A stretch of 64,000 nt of DNA from IMG/VR virus record IMGVR_UViG_3300032087_004763, positions 62,001 through 126,000 of that record. The stretch is one strand, 5' to 3'. The notes below the pieces were generated by a model. That model saw nothing but the letters and a program-made list of their open reading frames with translations, was not told where the DNA came from and searched no databases. Positions 18,327 to 28,188 of the stretch are shown here, one piece after another. Source of the DNA: a virus. The stretch's first letter is position 1. The number at the start of each line of letters is the position of its first letter. A program made the position numbers and the translations under genes.

Positions 18327-20185
18327 TAGGAAATTACTCCGAATTCTTCTGTAAGCGACCCTGTTAAGCCTGTTATATTATTAGCAGATCCGCTCGAAAA
18401 TGTTATCGAGTATGGAACAAAACTTGTTGCATGCCCTTGAAAAAAGTAAGGTCCGTTGAAATCATCAGCCACAAGGTTTACTACCCAATCATTAGTATCA
18501 GTTTGGTACATATCTAGCGTAAAGCTTCTAATTGAATAATTTGAACCAAGCCCTGTTAAAAGATCAGTAGTACTAGCAGATGCTTTAGTGCCTAAAGTTG
18601 AGTTATAATATACTCCGGTCCAAGTAACAGATGCACCACTTGTTTGAACAGTCAATATCGGGCTATTTGGACCACTCGAAGCTGTAATATCGTGAGCTAC
18701 CCATCTCAAATGTGTCTGAGCTGATGTTGATGCATTTGGCACCGAGTTAGAAATAGTTAAACTAGTAGCCGCATTACCGCTTGTCGTAATATCAGTATAC
18801 AATTTAACAGGAACGCTACCGGTGTTATCAGGAAAAGTAATTGTTCGATCAGCTGTTGGATCAGTAACAGTGAGTGTTGTTTCGTGTGCGTCTGCTGTAG
18901 CACCTTCAAATATAATATCTCCTGTTATATCAATCTGGCCCGTGACATTAATACCTGCGGAGTCTGTTTCAAGCTTTACGCCATTATTAGCACGAAGTGC
19001 GCACTTAGTTGTTACACCTCCTTCAAATGAAGCTGCTATTTGCGATGTACCATTATTATTAGTTGTAATTATTTGAATATCGTCGGTCTGCTTACGAGCC
19101 CAAATATAATTAAATCCGGGCGTATGTAACATAACAAGATCATCTTCGTCGCCCATTCCTAATACGCCTGCACCTAATGTGTTACCACTGATCACACTTA
19201 AAGCATTACCATCGTTTCTTAACAATAATGACGGCGGAGAGGTAGCACCTGTCTCGAGAACGACATCTTCATACATGCTAACACTATTTGAATCAAATGT
19301 TGCAACTGGAAAATTATTTGTTCTAATAGAAACATGTTGACCGGCTCTTGCATTCAATATTGTTTTACCAGCAGAGTCTTGGTAAAGTGCAGTACGATCA
19401 ATATGGCCACCCTGATCCTCATGACAAAATACTGCAACGTTAGTAGCACCTGCAAATCCACCACCAACTTTCGCGCGCCCAAAAGTTGCATGGAGATCTT
19501 GGCTAGGATGCCCTTGGATACTATTATCTGCAACTTTTAAAGCTGTTGTGCCAGCAACTTGAAGTAATAAATCACCAGTTCCATTTTCATTAATTATACT
19601 ATTACTTCCATTATGAAAAATTTCAAGATCGCTACTAGTACCGAAATTAAGTTTTTCATTATCATTGAATACAACAGTCTTGACACCGGCAGAATCTAGA
19701 CCGCTACCACCACCAAATACGCCAAGTGGTAATCTTGCAGAGTCAATTGTACCACTACCAATATTGTCTGCATTTAAAGATGTAAGCGCCGATCCAGAAC
19801 CGTAGAACCTACCGTCAGTAGTGGTTATATCACCGGTAACCGTGATTGAGTCAGCGTTGAGTCCACCAGTTATCTGAACGATATGTTTAGCTGTGTCAGT
19901 ACTTGAGTCAGTACCAATGAGAACATGACCTGAGAACTCTGCTAAACGAATCTCACCGTCGTCATCAACTTCGATTGATGGGATACCTGAGATATCGTTG
20001 ACCGAGAATATAGTTCCACCCATACTATCGGCAATAGAGAAAAGCTGACCAACCTGACCTTCGAATGATAACGTGTCACTCGACAACATATTTGCTGTGA
20101 TAGTATTGGTTTTGTCTGAATCGACGAATGCGATGTTTTGTGATTGTAGTCCGTTCTTGACTACAAATCTTTTGTCGTTAGCCAT
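18326..20185 (-). CDS. Tail fibre protein
   Basis: About 619 residues. The ATG at 20185 (MANDKRFVVKNGLQSQ) is chosen because GGGGAG lies about ten bases upstream; a GTG nine bases earlier lies too close to that ribosome site. The N-terminus matches a frequent marine T4-like fibre start. The body has the GSGTIDSARLPLGVFGGG module shared with other fibres, strand repeats with TITFPDNTG, and a C-terminal beta domain. Late promoter at 20220-20227. Confidence 0.75.
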   Translation of the reverse strand: MANDKRFVVKNGLQSQNIAFVDSDKTNTITANMLSSDTLSFEGQVGQLFSIADSMGGTIFSVNDISGIPSIEVDDDGEIRLAEFSGHVLIGTDSSTDTAKHIVQITGGLNADSITVTGDITTTDGRFYGSGSALTSLNADNIGSGTIDSARLPLGVFGGGSGLDSAGVKTVVFNDNEKLNFGTSSDLEIFHNGSNSIINENGTGDLLLQVAGTTALKVADNSIQGHPSQDLHATFGRAKVGGGFAGATNVAVFCHEDQGGHIDRTALYQDSAGKTILNARAGQHVSIRTNNFPVATFDSNSVSMYEDVVLETGATSPPSLLLRNDGNALSVISGNTLGAGVLGMGDEDDLVMLHTPGFNYIWARKQTDDIQIITTNNNGTSQIAASFEGGVTTKCALRANNGVKLETDSAGINVTGQIDITGDIIFEGATADAHETTLTVTDPTADRTITFPDNTGSVPVKLYTDITTSGNAATSLTISNSVPNASTSAQTHLRWVAHDITASSGPNSPILTVQTSGASVTWTGVYYNSTLGTKASASTTDLLTGLGSNYSIRSFTLDMYQTDTNDWVVNLVADDFNGPYFFQGHATSFVPYSITFSSGSANNITGLTGSLTEEFGVIS

Positions 20186-20219
20186 CCGGTTCACTCTCCC
20201 CTGTTATGGCGTTTACTTT

Positions 20220-20227
20220 TATTTATA
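20220..20227 (-). promoter_or_regulatory. T4-type late promoter upstream of the 619-residue fibre
   Basis: TATAAATA on the minus strand, about 35 nt before the ATG and at the end of the first lectin gene. Confidence 0.72.
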
Positions 20228-20882
20228 TTGGAAACCTTCCACGTAACGCATTATAATTTTGTTTAACTTCATCGGCACTTAACATTCTATTATATGCTGT
20301 AAAATGTAGTAGATCACCTTTTAATTCATTTCCAGAATATGAATTACATATTTTAGTAAAATTTAAACTTGCAGATGAATTGTAACCAGATAGAGTGGTT
20401 GCCTGTACACCATCTCGATAAATGTATCCAACTCCACTTCCATCTTGTCCTGCTACAATATACCTCCATGTATCAGCTGATAATGTAGTACTCATTGACT
20501 TAGATACATCATTGTCTTTAAAAGAAAACGTTGTGCTATTTTGTCCGTATATTCCTATTTCATAATTTGCATTAGCATTATCATCTTTAAATAAAAAATT
20601 CCACCAAGTTTCTTCTTGAGATGATGGTACTCGTACAATAAAAGATATACAAAATCCAGTTGAACCACTCAGACTTGTTGAAGATGACATAGTAATGCCA
20701 TCACCTGTTCCATTTGCTTGAAGACCAGCTGATCGATCAATGGTTGATCCAGTAATTGTGCCAGTTTTGGATCCAACAGTGTCTGTAATAGATGAACCAG
20801 ATTCATAACTTTTTTTACTACTAAAATCAATAGAGAAAGCAATATTATTTTTTGCAATGTTAGGTCCAGAATGTGCAGCCAT
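20223..20882 (-). CDS. LamG-type lectin-like fibre protein 1
   Basis: 219 residues, mainly one concanavalin A-like (LamG-type) beta sandwich: GDGITMSSSTSLSG, FCISFIVRVPS, and GVGYIYRDGVQ. It ends in the family C-terminal motif LSADEVKQNYNALRGRF shared by the next three genes. LamG domains bind glycans, so host surface binding is likely. Unlike its neighbours it has a different N-terminus (MAAHSGPNIAKNN) that may mark a different attachment. It overlaps gene 20882-21586 by one base. Confidence 0.75.
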   Translation of the reverse strand: MAAHSGPNIAKNNIAFSIDFSSKKSYESGSSITDTVGSKTGTITGSTIDRSAGLQANGTGDGITMSSSTSLSGSTGFCISFIVRVPSSQEETWWNFLFKDDNANANYEIGIYGQNSTTFSFKDNDVSKSMSTTLSADTWRYIVAGQDGSGVGYIYRDGVQATTLSGYNSSASLNFTKICNSYSGNELKGDLLHFTAYNRMLSADEVKQNYNALRGRFPI

Positions 20883-21586
20883 TAGAGCCCGAACCTCCCT
20901 CGTAATGCATTATAGTTTTGTTTGACTTCGGATGATGATAATGATTTATTGTATAGTCTAATACTATAACACCCCATGTCTGCTGCTTGGCTAGCGGCAA
21001 AACCACCAAGAACTGAATCTTGTTCTTGGTTCAATACCCATCCCTCTGTTGATGTTAAATTATTTGCAGCCGTATAATTGCCACTAAGCACTCCGTTTTT
21101 ATAATAATCTTGTGAACTTCCTTTGTGTACAATAGTTAATAAAAGTTTTTCACCGGCTGAATACGATATATCAGAACCTGAGTTTTTTGATTCATTAAAA
21201 GGAGTAATCTTTGAGTCAGCTTGTCTTGCAATGTAATAATTATTATCTGATGTTGTGGCCATACTATTAAAATATGTTGGAGCAGCAGAGGAAGGAGTGG
21301 CATCAAGTCGAATCCAAAATTCTAATGACCAGTAAGTTCCATCAGATAAATTGTTTAAAGCACTAACAGGTAAAGTAATGTAGTCAGAAGTTTGAGAACC
21401 GTTCATATTAAAACATCCCAAATTTTCTGTTGTGTGTGACACAGAACCAACTATAGATGCATTATATGCATTCCCACTTAAATCACTCCAAGTAGTTCCA
21501 CTGCCTGAATACGATCTCGTATTAGCAGCATCTAAACAAAGTTGCAATCCATCTGTCACAATCCTAGAACCGTGATTCAAGCTCAT
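20882..21586 (-). CDS. LamG-type lectin-like fibre protein 2
   Basis: 234 residues. The N-terminus MSLNHGSRIVTDGLQLCLDA is shared almost exactly with lectin 3; the centre has the sandwich strands WSLEFWIRLDATPSS and KLLLTIVHKGSS; the end is LSSSEVKQNYNALRGRFGL. It belongs to a group of four tandem paralogues. It overlaps lectin 3 by four bases (ATGA-type coupling). Confidence 0.75.
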   Translation of the reverse strand: MSLNHGSRIVTDGLQLCLDAANTRSYSGSGTTWSDLSGNAYNASIVGSVSHTTENLGCFNMNGSQTSDYITLPVSALNNLSDGTYWSLEFWIRLDATPSSAAPTYFNSMATTSDNNYYIARQADSKITPFNESKNSGSDISYSAGEKLLLTIVHKGSSQDYYKNGVLSGNYTAANNLTSTEGWVLNQEQDSVLGGFAASQAADMGCYSIRLYNKSLSSSEVKQNYNALRGRFGL

Positions 21587-21591
21587 AGACC
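21564..21591. repeat. 28-nt direct repeat, copy 1 (lectin gene junction)
   Basis: A 28-nt sequence starting CTAGAACCGTGATTCAAGCT spans the start of lectin 2 and the end of lectin 3. The same 28 nt occur exactly at 22331-22358. Such junction repeats allow recombination to add or lose lectin units. Confidence 0.8.
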
Positions 21592-22353
21592 AAACCTTCC
21601 TTTCATCGCATTATAATTTTGCTTCAGCTCATCAGCCGACAATCCTCGGCCATACGCAGAGATAGTAGCAATCAACGAATTTAATACGGGTGCTGAACCA
21701 ATATTTCCACTTGTATTCACATTTCTTGATCCAATTGCAATATCATTCGTAGTACCGTTTCTAGTTCTTGTAATACTGCTAAAAGCTCCTGTTTTTATTT
21801 GAACTGCATCGATATATAATCTGGCAGTAGTTCCATCTCCTGTATATGCAATATGCATCCATCGACCAGTGAGATCAGTATTAGAATATCCAGTAACAGT
21901 ATTTGCTCTCATTAAAATATAACCACCACTTGGATTAGAAGACTCAGCAGTTGCTGAAACTGATTCAATTCCTCCTGCAGTATCAATCCATAATCCATTC
22001 GTAGCACCAGAATACCAACCGCTTTGTGCTTTATTAATCAGCGTACCATAATTCCCTAAAGATTGAACATACACCCAACCACAAAGAGTAAAGTTAGTTG
22101 ATGAACCAAACACTGCAGATTCAATTTCTGAATCATGAGGTACTGATGCATAACTTCCGCTGTCAAAGTCAAGCGAACCTTTATTGTTTGCATCGAATGA
22201 TGCCAATGGGCTACCTTTAGTAGTCGCATTCCTTCCGTTACCACTTAGATCTGTCCAAGTTGTACCACTACCTGGATATGATCTAGAATTTGCTGCGTCT
22301 AGATGCAACATAAGACTATCAGTTACAATTCTAGAACCGTGATTCAAGCTCAT
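21583..22353 (-). CDS. LamG-type lectin-like fibre protein 3
   Basis: 256 residues. N-terminus MSLNHGSRIVTDSLMLHLDA, LamG-like centre (FTLCGWVYVQSLGNYG, GRWMHIAYTGDGTTARLYID), and C-terminus LSADELKQNYNAMKGRFGL. It shares the first 13 residues with lectin 2 and has a longer middle. Four-base overlaps with both neighbours point to coupled translation, probably giving related binding proteins in similar amounts. Confidence 0.75.
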   Translation of the reverse strand: MSLNHGSRIVTDSLMLHLDAANSRSYPGSGTTWTDLSGNGRNATTKGSPLASFDANNKGSLDFDSGSYASVPHDSEIESAVFGSSTNFTLCGWVYVQSLGNYGTLINKAQSGWYSGATNGLWIDTAGGIESVSATAESSNPSGGYILMRANTVTGYSNTDLTGRWMHIAYTGDGTTARLYIDAVQIKTGAFSSITRTRNGTTNDIAIGSRNVNTSGNIGSAPVLNSLIATISAYGRGLSADELKQNYNAMKGRFGL

Positions 22354-22358
22354 AGACC
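22331..22358. repeat. 28-nt direct repeat, copy 2 (lectin gene junction)
   Basis: Exact match of 21564-21591, here spanning the start of lectin 3 and the end of lectin 4. Confidence 0.8.
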
Positions 22359-23147
22359 GAACCTCGCTTTCTGTGCATTGTAATTCTGTAGAACCTCGTC
22401 AGCTGACAAAGCCTTTCCGTATATCCTGCAGATATCGATATATCCATACCACCCGTTATTAAACTGCACTGTACCCTCAACATTGCTACTAATTGCAAAT
22501 GGTCTAGCGGTATCATCACCGTATGTTGCTTCTGTAAGCGAGGTAGTACCAGTTGTCTTTGCTTCACCGTTGATGTAAAGAACCCTTTTACCTGTTCCAC
22601 CATCATACGTTCCAACAATATGAAACCATTTGTTAAAGTAGTCTGCATCGCTAGTAAAATTAAATCTTGTACCCACGGCTGCATTATTTGGGTTTATTTG
22701 AAATTCAACTCTGTTATGTCCTGGGGTTGCACTACTTGCTCCATCTTTTCTCACAGCAAGCCCTGTATAATCACTGAAATCAGTAGACATAATTCTATAT
22801 AATGATCCGCTGCCATCTCCTAAAGAATACACCCACGCTTCATATGTCAACCTTCCAGTAGTTTCACCTAGATATAAACTTGGATCTTTTGAGATATTGC
22901 TTTCAGGAAAAGCAATCGCAGTAGTTCCACTTTGTGCAAACAGCAAATGTCTTTGGCCAGGGAATGTAGTATCATCTACAGTAGGTGCATTACTTCCTGC
23001 ACCATCACCGAATGTTCCGTGATATCCTTGACCAGACATATCAAAATATGTTACGCCAGATCCAGGATAAGATTTTTTGTTTGCAATGTCAACATGCAAC
23101 ACAAGTTTGTCAAGAACAATTCTATTTGAATTATATACAATCGCCAT
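22350..23147 (-). CDS. LamG-type lectin-like fibre protein 4
   Basis: 265 residues. It has the LamG signature (GRLTYEAWVYSLGDG, KWFHIVGTYDGGTGKRVLYING) and ends LSADEVLQNYNAQKARFGL. Its N-terminus (MAIVYNSNRIVLDKLVLHVD) is a diverged copy of the lectin 2/3 start. It lies directly after the 1676-residue fibre, so it is the first lectin translated in the run. Confidence 0.75.
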   Translation of the reverse strand: MAIVYNSNRIVLDKLVLHVDIANKKSYPGSGVTYFDMSGQGYHGTFGDGAGSNAPTVDDTTFPGQRHLLFAQSGTTAIAFPESNISKDPSLYLGETTGRLTYEAWVYSLGDGSGSLYRIMSTDFSDYTGLAVRKDGASSATPGHNRVEFQINPNNAAVGTRFNFTSDADYFNKWFHIVGTYDGGTGKRVLYINGEAKTTGTTSLTEATYGDDTARPFAISSNVEGTVQFNNGWYGYIDICRIYGKALSADEVLQNYNAQKARFGL

Positions 23148-23149
23148 TC

Positions 23150-26100
23150 TTAGGCCTCAATCAATGTTTCTACAACTTTGTATCTTGTCGATGTCGCACT
23201 TGTACCGGTTGCAAGAAGTCTTACATCTGATCCGCTAATATCAACATCGTATGTTGCAAGATCACTGTCAGTCGTAATCGTACCATACTCAGTCGCAACC
23301 GCGGTTGTTCCATCATGTGTCACGAGTAATTCAGAGATCTGTCTCTTCGTACCTTGTGATGCAGTCACGATAAACTTCGCACCGCAATAGGATGCATGAG
23401 CAAATTCAGCGATCGATGTCTGACTAACAGATGCGACCTCGGCTGAATCACCATCGAGTGTATACGATCCGAATGCACCTATTGTGACAGGAACATCAAT
23501 ATCAAATGAAGATCCAGATAACGTCATCTTCTGACCGTTATTAATTCTGAAATTCATATTCTGGCCACTAGAAGCATTTAACCATACTTGACCACTTCCA
23601 TTCTGTATTAGTGCATAGTCATTTGTGCTATTTTTATCTACATGACTAAATCCGGCAATATCGCTAAAACCCATGTAACCGATATGAGCTCTACCGATAA
23701 CAGCTGAGATATCAGTGTCTGGGTATACCTCAAACTTTTCAGTAGGACTCGTAGTACCGAGACCTAAGTTACCCGCACTTATGTGATTATCAGTGCCGTC
23801 AGTGTAAAATGCTATTTTTTCTACACCCGAGTCATACATGTGGAATCTACCACCATTAGTAGATTTTTCAGCGATTCTTACAATATCATTAGTACTTGAA
23901 TTTGCTTGAATAGATAAACCAGATGAGGTAGAAGATACTGAACTAGATTTTATTGTTAAAGGAGATGTAGGAGCAGTTAAGCCGATACCAACACGATTGT
24001 TTGCTGCATCAACATGTAATGTATTCGTGTCAACCGTGAGATCATTGACAACTGTTAGATCGCCAGAATTACTCAGGATCATTTTGTTACTGTTATTGTG
24101 CTGATTAACAGTACCGAAATTAAAATGTAAAGATCCATCCCCGGCGCCGCCAGTGGTCTTTCTAGCAATACTCCACACATCAGTGTTAGCAGATGTACTA
24201 GCACCTTCAACAAAGTTAATAGAACTTCCCCAAGTACCATCAGATGATGACACGAGATCAAACTGAGCATCTGTTGCTTCTACTACAGCTACACCATAAG
24301 TTGTCGCGACACCGACATTTTGATCTACAATATGGAAGCTTCTCTGTGGTGAAGCCACGTTAATACCAACTTTATTATTAGCAGCATCAACGACTAGTGT
24401 ATTCGTGTCAACCGTGAGATTACCTGATATCGTAGCAGAGTCAGCATTCACAGTACCAGTAACGGTGACACCGTAAGGCGTGGTTTCTAACTTTTTAGCG
24501 GTGCTCTCATATAGTTCAACGCCATTAGTACCACCAAATATTTTGGTGTGATTAATCAGAGCTGTACCTGATTGACCAATTTCTAACGCATTGCTTTGAT
24601 TCCATTCAAGTAATGTTCTAATATATCCGTTATCAGCACCGATAATTCTAGTACCAGTAGTTAATGCTATACCAACATCATTAGCTGTATCAGGGCCCCC
24701 TCCGGCCGGATCATAAGTTACACCACCACTAAGTTCAATAGCGGCTGTACTTTGAATCAATTCACTAGTAGAGAATCCAAGAGAATCCCCAAGAATAACA
24801 TTACCGCCAATACCGAGTTCACCATTAACTGAACCAGCATCACCGATATCTAATCTTGGTGTAGAGTCGGCACTTGGCTGGAATGTGATCATCGCAGACA
24901 TATCACGTGGTGTGCCACCAGTACCGGCATCATACTGACCGATACCTACTCGGTTTCCGTTTGTCAGCATATACATTGCAGTACCGCTCTGCTGACTACG
25001 CATCAATATATTTGGATGCCAACCAGTGTACGCAGCGTTTGGTCTTAATTCTATATTGGTCTGGCCAGGAGTTCTTTCGTATCTCCATGTGCCGGTAAGA
25101 TTACTAGTACTACTAGTGGTGGTTTGAGTAACTATACCTGTAAGATTCAGAGGACCAGTTGATACTGAGTCCGAGACAAGACTACCAGTGACAGTGGCAC
25201 CGTAAGCCGTTGTTTCTAACTTCTTACTATTGTCATGGTATACTTCTACTGCTCCGTCACCTTTACATATGAGGAAGTTTTCAGTACTTCCTGACTTTCG
25301 TAGATATAACCAGTTTCCGCGAATTATAGTTGAGCCGGTTCCATCAATAAAATTAATATTTGACGAATTGTTGTGGTATATTTTTAAATCTTCACCAGCA
25401 CCAAACGTTAACCTATTAAGATCACCTAAATTAATAGAATCAGCTACAAGACTACCAGTAACAGTGACACCACCTTCTGTAGTTTCAAGTCGAGTTACGT
25501 TATCATATCTAAGCTTCACGTCACCATTTGCAGTGAATGATGCCATTTGTTCATTGTCAGCTGGATTCTTAAATAAAATCTGGCTGGTTTTAAAAATTAA
25601 AGAACCGGTTCCACCTTCATCAATGTAGCTATGAGAGCCATTATGATAAATCTGGAGGTCATTAGCATCTCCAAGTTTTATTCTTGCATTATCGGCTAGA
25701 CTAATTGAGTCAGCTATAAGACTACCGGTAACAGTAACGCCATCTGATTCAGTGGTAAGCTTCTCGGTACCGTAGTAATAGAGTCTAACTTTACCTTCAC
25801 TTCCATCAGCCTTAAAATATAAAGCTGTGGAACCAGTACCGTCATCTGTTCTTATACTAACATCTTGATCATTCGCGTTTTGTGTTATCTGCAATTCGCC
25901 AGTGTAACTTCGAATTCTTGAAACACTTCCAGTATGATCAAGTCTTAAATCATTATTGTCACCTAAATTTATTAAACCGTCATCTGGCAAGGTTAGATTT
26001 GTAACAGTTGCAGAGTCAGCTACGAGACTACCAACTACATTTACACCACCTTCTGTTGTCGCAAATCTTTCTACACCGTTATAATAAAGTTCTGCCTCAG

Positions 26101-28180
26101 CATTTTGTCTAACAACTAAACCATTTTTGTTCTCTGCAGCATTCATGATTTGGAATGTATTAGAGAGAACCTTTAGATTACCAGTACCCTGATCATTAAT
26201 ATAACTATTAGACCCATCATGATAAATTTTAAGATCTGAATCAGCACCAAACGTTGCCATTACGTTATCACTAAAATTCAAATTACCAGATGTTTTAGCG
26301 TCTTCTACATTACTTCTTAAAAATCCACTCGATTGAATATTGTCAAGCGTGTCTGCGTCTAATCCGTTACCGGATCCTTCATCAGCAGTTGTTAATACTC
26401 TATTTCCAGAACTAGTGATAGTTCTATTGAAATCAAACTCAGCATTTGAATGATCGTATGTCAGTGATGGAGTGTCTACAATGTTTGACCCACCCCATGT
26501 AATACCACCGCCATTCAGTGCAGAACTATCTGCTGCACTATCTCCAATGACAATGTTCTTGTCGTTAAGAGTAACGGTTGTAGAGTTAATTGTAGTCTGA
26601 GTTCCTTCAACTTGAAGGTTACCAAGAATCTTAACGGTCCCAGTTGCATCACCGATTGCTGCTGGATCAATGATAAACTCTGCAGGACCTCTTACCTGAT
26701 TAAAGGTTGGATTTGCAGATGAGTCAAGTGGTTGAAAGTGAGCTTTTACTTCTGCAGCTGATGGACCGGTGTATGTAAATGCACCAGTTCCGCTATTATA
26801 TGAAAAACTGCCATCACCGCCTGCATCGGTTGCAGAAAACATTCCACGCACATTAGCCGAGTCAATATCGATTGTACGATTAGCAGCAATTGTTCCACCA
26901 CCAGTAAGACCTTTACCAGCAACTACGGATACGGTTGAGTGATCAATGTGTTCATTGGCTACGAATCCAGATAAATTATCGTGAACTATATCACCGTCTG
27001 TTGTAGTGATCTCTCCTGTAGTAGAATTGTATGTAATACCTGTACCACCGGATATGGCATTCTTTGCATCCGAATCAGCACGGGCAGTCGTGTAATAAAG
27101 GTTACTACCTTCCGATAAATTACTGGTTGACTTTGTGGCTAGTCTTACATCAAATGCACTATCAGCCCTAACAGTGGTATAGTAAAGGTTCGTACCCTCT
27201 GGTAAGTTTGAGGTTGACGCATCTCCCAAGTCACTATCAAAATTTGCCTTAGTGTATACTTGTTCGACATCAAACGTAAATTGACCAGTAGCAGAATTGT
27301 AACTTAAATCACCGCCTGCACTTAACGCCCCACGGATCTCCGAGATTCTATCATCTGAGTCATGGAATGTAGTTGCAAAAGAGTTGCCATCTGCAGTATT
27401 GATCGTAAAGACGCCAGTAGCTGAATCGTATGATGTGCTTGACACACCAGCAACATTAACAGTTCCGGCTGAATCAATCTGACCTCGAGCATTAACTGTG
27501 AGGACTGGAACCTTAGACGCTGATCCATAGACAGCTGAGTCAACTCCGGTGTTTGTGATACTTAATGTATTTGATGCGCTATCGAATGTAAGACCAGTTC
27601 CGCCAAGCGCAGTTTCATCAAGAGCCGTATTGAAATCAGAGTCAAAGTTTGCTTTCGAATAAGTTGCTTCGACGTCAATTGAAAACTCACCTGTAGAACT
27701 ATTGTAGGTAATATCACCAGCACCACTGAAGAAGCTTCTGATCTGACTCTGAGATCCAGATAGATCAAACCCAACTGCGGTACCAATAGAATCTGTAACA
27801 GAGAAAGTACCTGACTGATCTTTGATTGCAAGACCGCCAAGGTTCAGAGTACTACCACTTAGATATAAGTCCCTCCATTTTGCTGCAGCGGATCCGAGGT
27901 CATACGTGCTATCAGCCGATGGAATAAGGCTACTTGATATGGTGGTAAAGACTGGTGATGACGTATTTACGAATTTTTGTGACGATGAATCAAACTGAAT
28001 GAAGTCGTTATTTGAGGCGCCTGATATTACTACATCGCTAAGACCATCAAATGAAGATCCGGCTTGCACAACAGATCGAATCGGCGTTCCAACCGTAATA
28101 CTTTTGACAATAGTTGTTCTGTCTGTAGAGGTGACCTTGACCGATCCAATCGTTCTTCCAGATAAGGTAATCTTTGACAT
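23150..28180 (-). CDS. Very large tail fibre protein
   Basis: 1676 residues, the longest gene in the window. The N-terminus (MSKITLSGRTIGSVKVTSTD) is followed by a segment shared with the collagen-like fibre (STYDLGSAAAKWRDLYLSGS). The middle has several repeats of about 80-90 residues with the signature GGVTVTGSLVADSINLGD and KIYHDGSNSYINDQGTG, a beta-rich stalk repeat common in marine T4-like fibres. The C-terminal part (residues about 1560-1676) differs and may be the tip. It would be a main long-fibre component; the adjacent lectins may be its tip or accessory proteins. Confidence 0.82.
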   Translation of the reverse strand: MSKITLSGRTIGSVKVTSTDRTTIVKSITVGTPIRSVVQAGSSFDGLSDVVISGASNNDFIQFDSSSQKFVNTSSPVFTTISSSLIPSADSTYDLGSAAAKWRDLYLSGSTLNLGGLAIKDQSGTFSVTDSIGTAVGFDLSGSQSQIRSFFSGAGDITYNSSTGEFSIDVEATYSKANFDSDFNTALDETALGGTGLTFDSASNTLSITNTGVDSAVYGSASKVPVLTVNARGQIDSAGTVNVAGVSSTSYDSATGVFTINTADGNSFATTFHDSDDRISEIRGALSAGGDLSYNSATGQFTFDVEQVYTKANFDSDLGDASTSNLPEGTNLYYTTVRADSAFDVRLATKSTSNLSEGSNLYYTTARADSDAKNAISGGTGITYNSTTGEITTTDGDIVHDNLSGFVANEHIDHSTVSVVAGKGLTGGGTIAANRTIDIDSANVRGMFSATDAGGDGSFSYNSGTGAFTYTGPSAAEVKAHFQPLDSSANPTFNQVRGPAEFIIDPAAIGDATGTVKILGNLQVEGTQTTINSTTVTLNDKNIVIGDSAADSSALNGGGITWGGSNIVDTPSLTYDHSNAEFDFNRTITSSGNRVLTTADEGSGNGLDADTLDNIQSSGFLRSNVEDAKTSGNLNFSDNVMATFGADSDLKIYHDGSNSYINDQGTGNLKVLSNTFQIMNAAENKNGLVVRQNAEAELYYNGVERFATTEGGVNVVGSLVADSATVTNLTLPDDGLINLGDNNDLRLDHTGSVSRIRSYTGELQITQNANDQDVSIRTDDGTGSTALYFKADGSEGKVRLYYYGTEKLTTESDGVTVTGSLIADSISLADNARIKLGDANDLQIYHNGSHSYIDEGGTGSLIFKTSQILFKNPADNEQMASFTANGDVKLRYDNVTRLETTEGGVTVTGSLVADSINLGDLNRLTFGAGEDLKIYHNNSSNINFIDGTGSTIIRGNWLYLRKSGSTENFLICKGDGAVEVYHDNSKKLETTAYGATVTGSLVSDSVSTGPLNLTGIVTQTTTSSTSNLTGTWRYERTPGQTNIELRPNAAYTGWHPNILMRSQQSGTAMYMLTNGNRVGIGQYDAGTGGTPRDMSAMITFQPSADSTPRLDIGDAGSVNGELGIGGNVILGDSLGFSTSELIQSTAAIELSGGVTYDPAGGGPDTANDVGIALTTGTRIIGADNGYIRTLLEWNQSNALEIGQSGTALINHTKIFGGTNGVELYESTAKKLETTPYGVTVTGTVNADSATISGNLTVDTNTLVVDAANNKVGINVASPQRSFHIVDQNVGVATTYGVAVVEATDAQFDLVSSSDGTWGSSINFVEGASTSANTDVWSIARKTTGGAGDGSLHFNFGTVNQHNNSNKMILSNSGDLTVVNDLTVDTNTLHVDAANNRVGIGLTAPTSPLTIKSSSVSSTSSGLSIQANSSTNDIVRIAEKSTNGGRFHMYDSGVEKIAFYTDGTDNHISAGNLGLGTTSPTEKFEVYPDTDISAVIGRAHIGYMGFSDIAGFSHVDKNSTNDYALIQNGSGQVWLNASSGQNMNFRINNGQKMTLSGSSFDIDVPVTIGAFGSYTLDGDSAEVASVSQTSIAEFAHASYCGAKFIVTASQGTKRQISELLVTHDGTTAVATEYGTITTDSDLATYDVDISGSDVRLLATGTSATSTRYKVVETLIEA

Positions 28181-28188
28181 GATCTACC

